The position numbers were made by a program, and so were the translations under genes. The notes under the pieces are model-generated. The model ran no database searches and was not told where the DNA came from. It worked only from the letters and a program-made list of their open reading frames with translations. Shown here one piece after another: positions 61,593 through 64,000 of a stretch of DNA of 64,000 nucleotides. Numbering within the stretch: position 1 is the first letter of the stretch; the number at the start of each line of letters is the position of its first letter. The stretch is from NCBI RefSeq assembly GCF_019175385.1, contig NC_083348.1, positions 4,045,001 through 4,109,000 on the forward strand. Reading direction: 5' to 3'. Source of the DNA: Lycium barbarum (lineage: Eukaryota > Streptophyta > Magnoliopsida > Solanales > Solanaceae).

Positions 61593-61916
61593 ATATATGA
61601 TGTTGATATGCATGACTCTACTCACCGAGTCCCTCACTAGAGGGCCGGATACGGTATATGTATACATGTATTCCTGATGACATAATGATATGATTTCATT
61701 CACCGAGCCCCTGGATGGGCCTGGTACGGTATGTGATATGAAAATGTTTGATTCTGTTCCGTACTACACAGGTACAGTAGTTTCTTGATTATGACACTTG
61801 ACTTCCAGAATCTCTATTTCAGTTATGATCTCTTCAGCTGTATTTCATGCCTTACATACTCAGTACATATTCCGTACTGACCCCCTTTCTTCGGGGGCTG
61901 CATTTCATGCCCGCAG
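60647..61916 (+). other. Putative LTR leader intron, C 3' LTR
   Basis: Donor CAAG|GTATGTAAGGC at 60647, branch-like TACTGAC at 61875-61881, acceptor CGCAG|G ending at 61916 (36 nt). All three motifs are unchanged from the 5' LTR although flanking bases differ. Confidence 0.45.
61228..61733 (+). repeat. CACCGAGTCCCTCACTAGAG array, C 3' LTR
   Basis: Same eight-unit order as at 48834-49336, with a longer TG/TA dinucleotide stretch at about 61558-61592. Confidence 0.88.
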
Positions 61917-62411
61917 GTACAGACGTTCGTGTGAGTGACCCGACAGCTTAGGCTATCTGTTCTGCTGCCTTGGAGTGCTCCCTTGTTCTGGAGCCCATAT
62001 TTTGGTACAGACTCTTCCGTTATATATATGTATGTGTACATTCAGGGGTACAGCGGGGCCCTGTCCCGTCATATGATTCTGTGGTGTTTGTTAGAGGCCT
62101 GTAGACATATATGTGGGTCATGGGTCGCTATTGTTCGGTCACGTCTGTGGTTTGCGTCTAAGCGTTCCTATTTGCTATGATAGCCTTAACGGCTTGTATG
62201 TATATATGCTTCGGATGATATGTTCCACGACAGCCTTAGCGGCTTCTGTATGATATGTATGTATATGCGACCGCTTCAGATTAATATCTGTATAAATTAA
62301 TAGATGTTGGATACAAATAAGACATGGACATTTCGATTTGGTAAGTAGGTGTGTATGGGTGTCTAGCTCGGGCACCAGTCACGGCCCACGGGCTTGGGTC
62401 GTGACAGCATC

Positions 62412-63547
62412 TTCTTTATTTATACAAGATTCCTCCATATCGTAATTCAACTCCCAAACGTCAACAATACATTCACAATACCATAACAATGGCCATTAAT
62501 CATTTACGTTAACCACATTATCTAGATTTCTCAATTCGCTCCCAATTCACCCATATTCGTGGTCATATCACCCGACTTCGTCCATTCATATACAATGCCC
62601 ATTTTCATGATCTTAACATCATTTATAACACATTCATATCACAACACAACAAGAATCATGGCTCAATTCAAACTATCTCTTAAAATGTCACTATTTATCA
62701 TTCATGACCCATTTTTCTATATTCATCTAATGTCCAAGCATTTTAACTCTCAACTACCTTGAACCACATATAAATACCATAAATCTTACCTTAGAGGTTG
62801 TAGGAACGAGCCTTGGTCGAAATAATTCACTTGAGCAAAAACCCTAGTTTTCCTTCAATAAGATTTTCTTGACTTGAATAATCTTAATGGGTTTCCTTAC
62901 ACTTGATTCACTTGATTTGTGTTGTTGATGACTAATAATCCTTGAAATCCTGTGGAATAAATGTAGAGAGATGTTTTATAGAGAAGGGATGAAATGTGGA
63001 AATGAAATAATAAACTTGGATCCCTTATTTAATGACTTAAAATCTGGTCTGGAGTGAACAGCACAGTGGTCGTAAACTTGGTTTACAGTCCGTATTCCAA
63101 TTTACGGACCGTCCTTCGTGGTCGTATTTAATCATAACAGAACCAGAAACTCAGGCTGAGACGTGGTGATTTACGGACACAGTTTACGAGCCGTAAACCA
63201 CTTTACGGTCCGTATTTCAGGTCGTATTTAACCATTTGATCATTTGGCAGAAAGTTGTTGTTTTGGAAGCCAAAATACGACATGGCGGTTTACGGGCCAT
63301 ATACCACTTTACGGTCCGTATTTCATTTTACGTGCAACTGGCCAAAATGCAGATCTGCAACTTTCCACATTTTTAGAACCTATAATAATTCATTATGGAG
63401 CATAACCTATCTCTTATTGCAATTGCCTTCGGAATCTTACTTAGGGTCGTCGAATGTTATTTCTTACTCATGAAAACATCGGATACTCGTACTCCTCGCG
63501 GCTCCATTCACTTGGACAAAAATGGAGGATTTTTCCGAGGTGTAACA
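62412..63547 (-). repeat. 5' LTR of element B, second part (after C insertion)
   Basis: Resumes at TTCTTTATTTATACAAG and ends GAGGTGTAACA. It contains the TATA box (about 62415-62425) and the U3 palindrome cluster (63070-63325). It matches 38985-40123 of the 3' LTR. Confidence 0.94.
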
Positions 63548-63640
63548 GTCCTGATCTGATCCAATAAAGACGACCTCGCCTCCATACAGGCCAAAATCTT
63601 GCTCGTCACTTTCGACTCCACAAGTAGAGTCCTATGCCAG
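63548..63640 (-). pseudogene. Element D pol, RNase H to integrase linker (continuation)
   Basis: Minus strand reads LLVESKVTSKILACMEARSS then LLDQIR, the linker that precedes the integrase zinc domain in this subfamily. It ends at the B LTR. Confidence 0.65.
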
Positions 63641-64000
63641 TTATCAACTTAGTACCGAAGAGCTATACCTTACGATTTCTTTCTTCATATTTTTCAACCC
63701 TTACTGGATACGCAATTTCGATACAACCCTAAACCTTTCGACGCAAAATATGAAGCCTTATATAGTAATTATTAACCATCGAACCTCTCATAGTATTACC
63801 TTGATAATATAACTCTAGTCCTCACATGACAGGAATTCCACAATCCTCTCTCTTAAGGCATGCTAACTCATTCACTATGGAATGTCACAAAACTTATCCG
63901 ACAGTGTACCCCTAAGCCACTTTTTATAAAGCTCAACATGTCGGTTCACTAAAACTTACTCCTCACTAGTCGCTAATCACGATCCTTACGGAACTTTGTC
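63641..64000. other. Unassigned right edge
   Basis: By position this should be upstream pol of D, but I see no RNase H or RT residues and stops are frequent. It may be decayed D or another insertion. Confidence 0.3.

Larger units (their letters stand above)
46634..62406 (+). mobile_element. Element C (Ty3/gypsy, Tekay-like), 15.8 kb, rearranged
   Basis: Plus-strand element flanked by GCATC on both sides (46629-46633 and 62407-62411). Order: 5' LTR, initiator-Met primer site, gag and start of protease, a C run, a 5S-rRNA-like stretch, then a 2.47 kb segment (decayed internal 3' end plus the first 510 bp of LTR) in two tandem copies, a third copy of the internal end, and the full 3' LTR. RT and RNase H are absent. 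The extra tandem copies account for about 4.9 kb. Confidence 0.93.
59033..62406 (+). repeat. 3' LTR of element C
   Basis: Starts TGTTATATCCCG and ends GGGTCGTGACA, 3374 bp. Matches the 5' LTR throughout, with scattered differences and AT-repeat length changes. Array at 61228-61733. Confidence 0.94.
37908..63547 (-). mobile_element. Element B (Ty3/gypsy, Tekay-like), holds C in its 5' LTR
   Basis: Minus-strand element: 5' LTR 45169-46633 plus 62412-63547 (2601 bp once C and one GCATC copy are removed), primer site, gag-pol, polypurine tract, 3' LTR 37908-40123. The outer about 345 bp of the 3' LTR are gone together with a little of D. Without C, B is about 9.9 kb. The LTRs look about 97-98% alike by eye, with one indel near 45905-45945. 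Confidence 0.93.
33522..64000 (-). mobile_element. Element D (Ty3/gypsy, Tekay-like), holds B; right end outside window
   Basis: Minus-strand element: 3' LTR 33522-36449, pol 36450-37907, then interrupted by B (37908-63547), with pol resuming at 63548. The join is supported by the reading LACMEARSSLLDQIR at 63548-63600 leading, across B, to LSKIRDRVLRGEVKEA at 37907 downward; about 20-30 bp of D are missing. Five bases left of it are TTGGG; the other flank is not visible. Confidence 0.8.

Overview
This window looks like pure repeat DNA from a flowering plant nuclear genome, most likely a member of the Solanaceae. The evidence is several families of long-LTR Ty3/gypsy (Tekay/Del-like chromovirus) elements, a MITE with a (T)AAAGGGTCATATATACC terminus, a hAT-type MITE with GCTTATAAGC palindromes, and a (TTG)n-tailed SINE/LINE 3' end, all of which I associate with Solanaceae genomes. 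I find no host protein gene, no rRNA array and no convincing tRNA. Every coding stretch is a decayed retrotransposon gag or pol.

Layout. 1-8807 is an old mosaic of degraded LTR pieces (called M, L, J, K), with a 1.15 kb Mutator-like MITE (2429-3579), a hAT-like MITE (6016-6276) and a SINE/LINE tail (6458-6785). 8808-9595 is a decayed gag on the plus strand (H, a different, Athila/Tat-like lineage). From 9596 to the window end, everything appears to lie inside H as a nest: element A (minus, from 9596) holds a complete element G (13275-23301, TSD ACTTC) and, at 23751, an Ogre/Tat-like sequence E. E holds a solo LTR F (24519-27540, TSD ATTCA) and element D (33522 onward). D holds element B (37908-63547), and B's 5' LTR holds element C (46634-62406, TSD GCATC). 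The order H > A > E > D > B > C is a six-layer nest; the E and D ends lie outside the window.

How it works. The Tekay-like elements encode Gag with a CCHC knuckle, an aspartic protease, RT, RNase H, integrase and a chromodomain-like C terminus in one frame. They use an initiator-Met tRNA primer site. All are now dead: stops are mostly Gln, Arg or Trp codons changed by C-to-T (or G-to-A), and G also lacks the RT block with the first catalytic Asp. Element C has lost RT to integrase, and carries a 5S-rRNA-like sequence and a 2.47 kb segment in three tandem copies with a visible recombination switch point.

The most interesting pattern is shared by all LTR families here despite little other similarity. 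Each has a splice-donor-like site (AG|GTATGT or AG|GTAGGT), a TACTGAC branch-point-like site inside a CAGTAC/GTACTG inverted repeat, and a CAG|G acceptor 36-44 nt further on. These flank a family-specific tandem array. This looks like an LTR-borne leader intron of about 0.5-1.4 kb.
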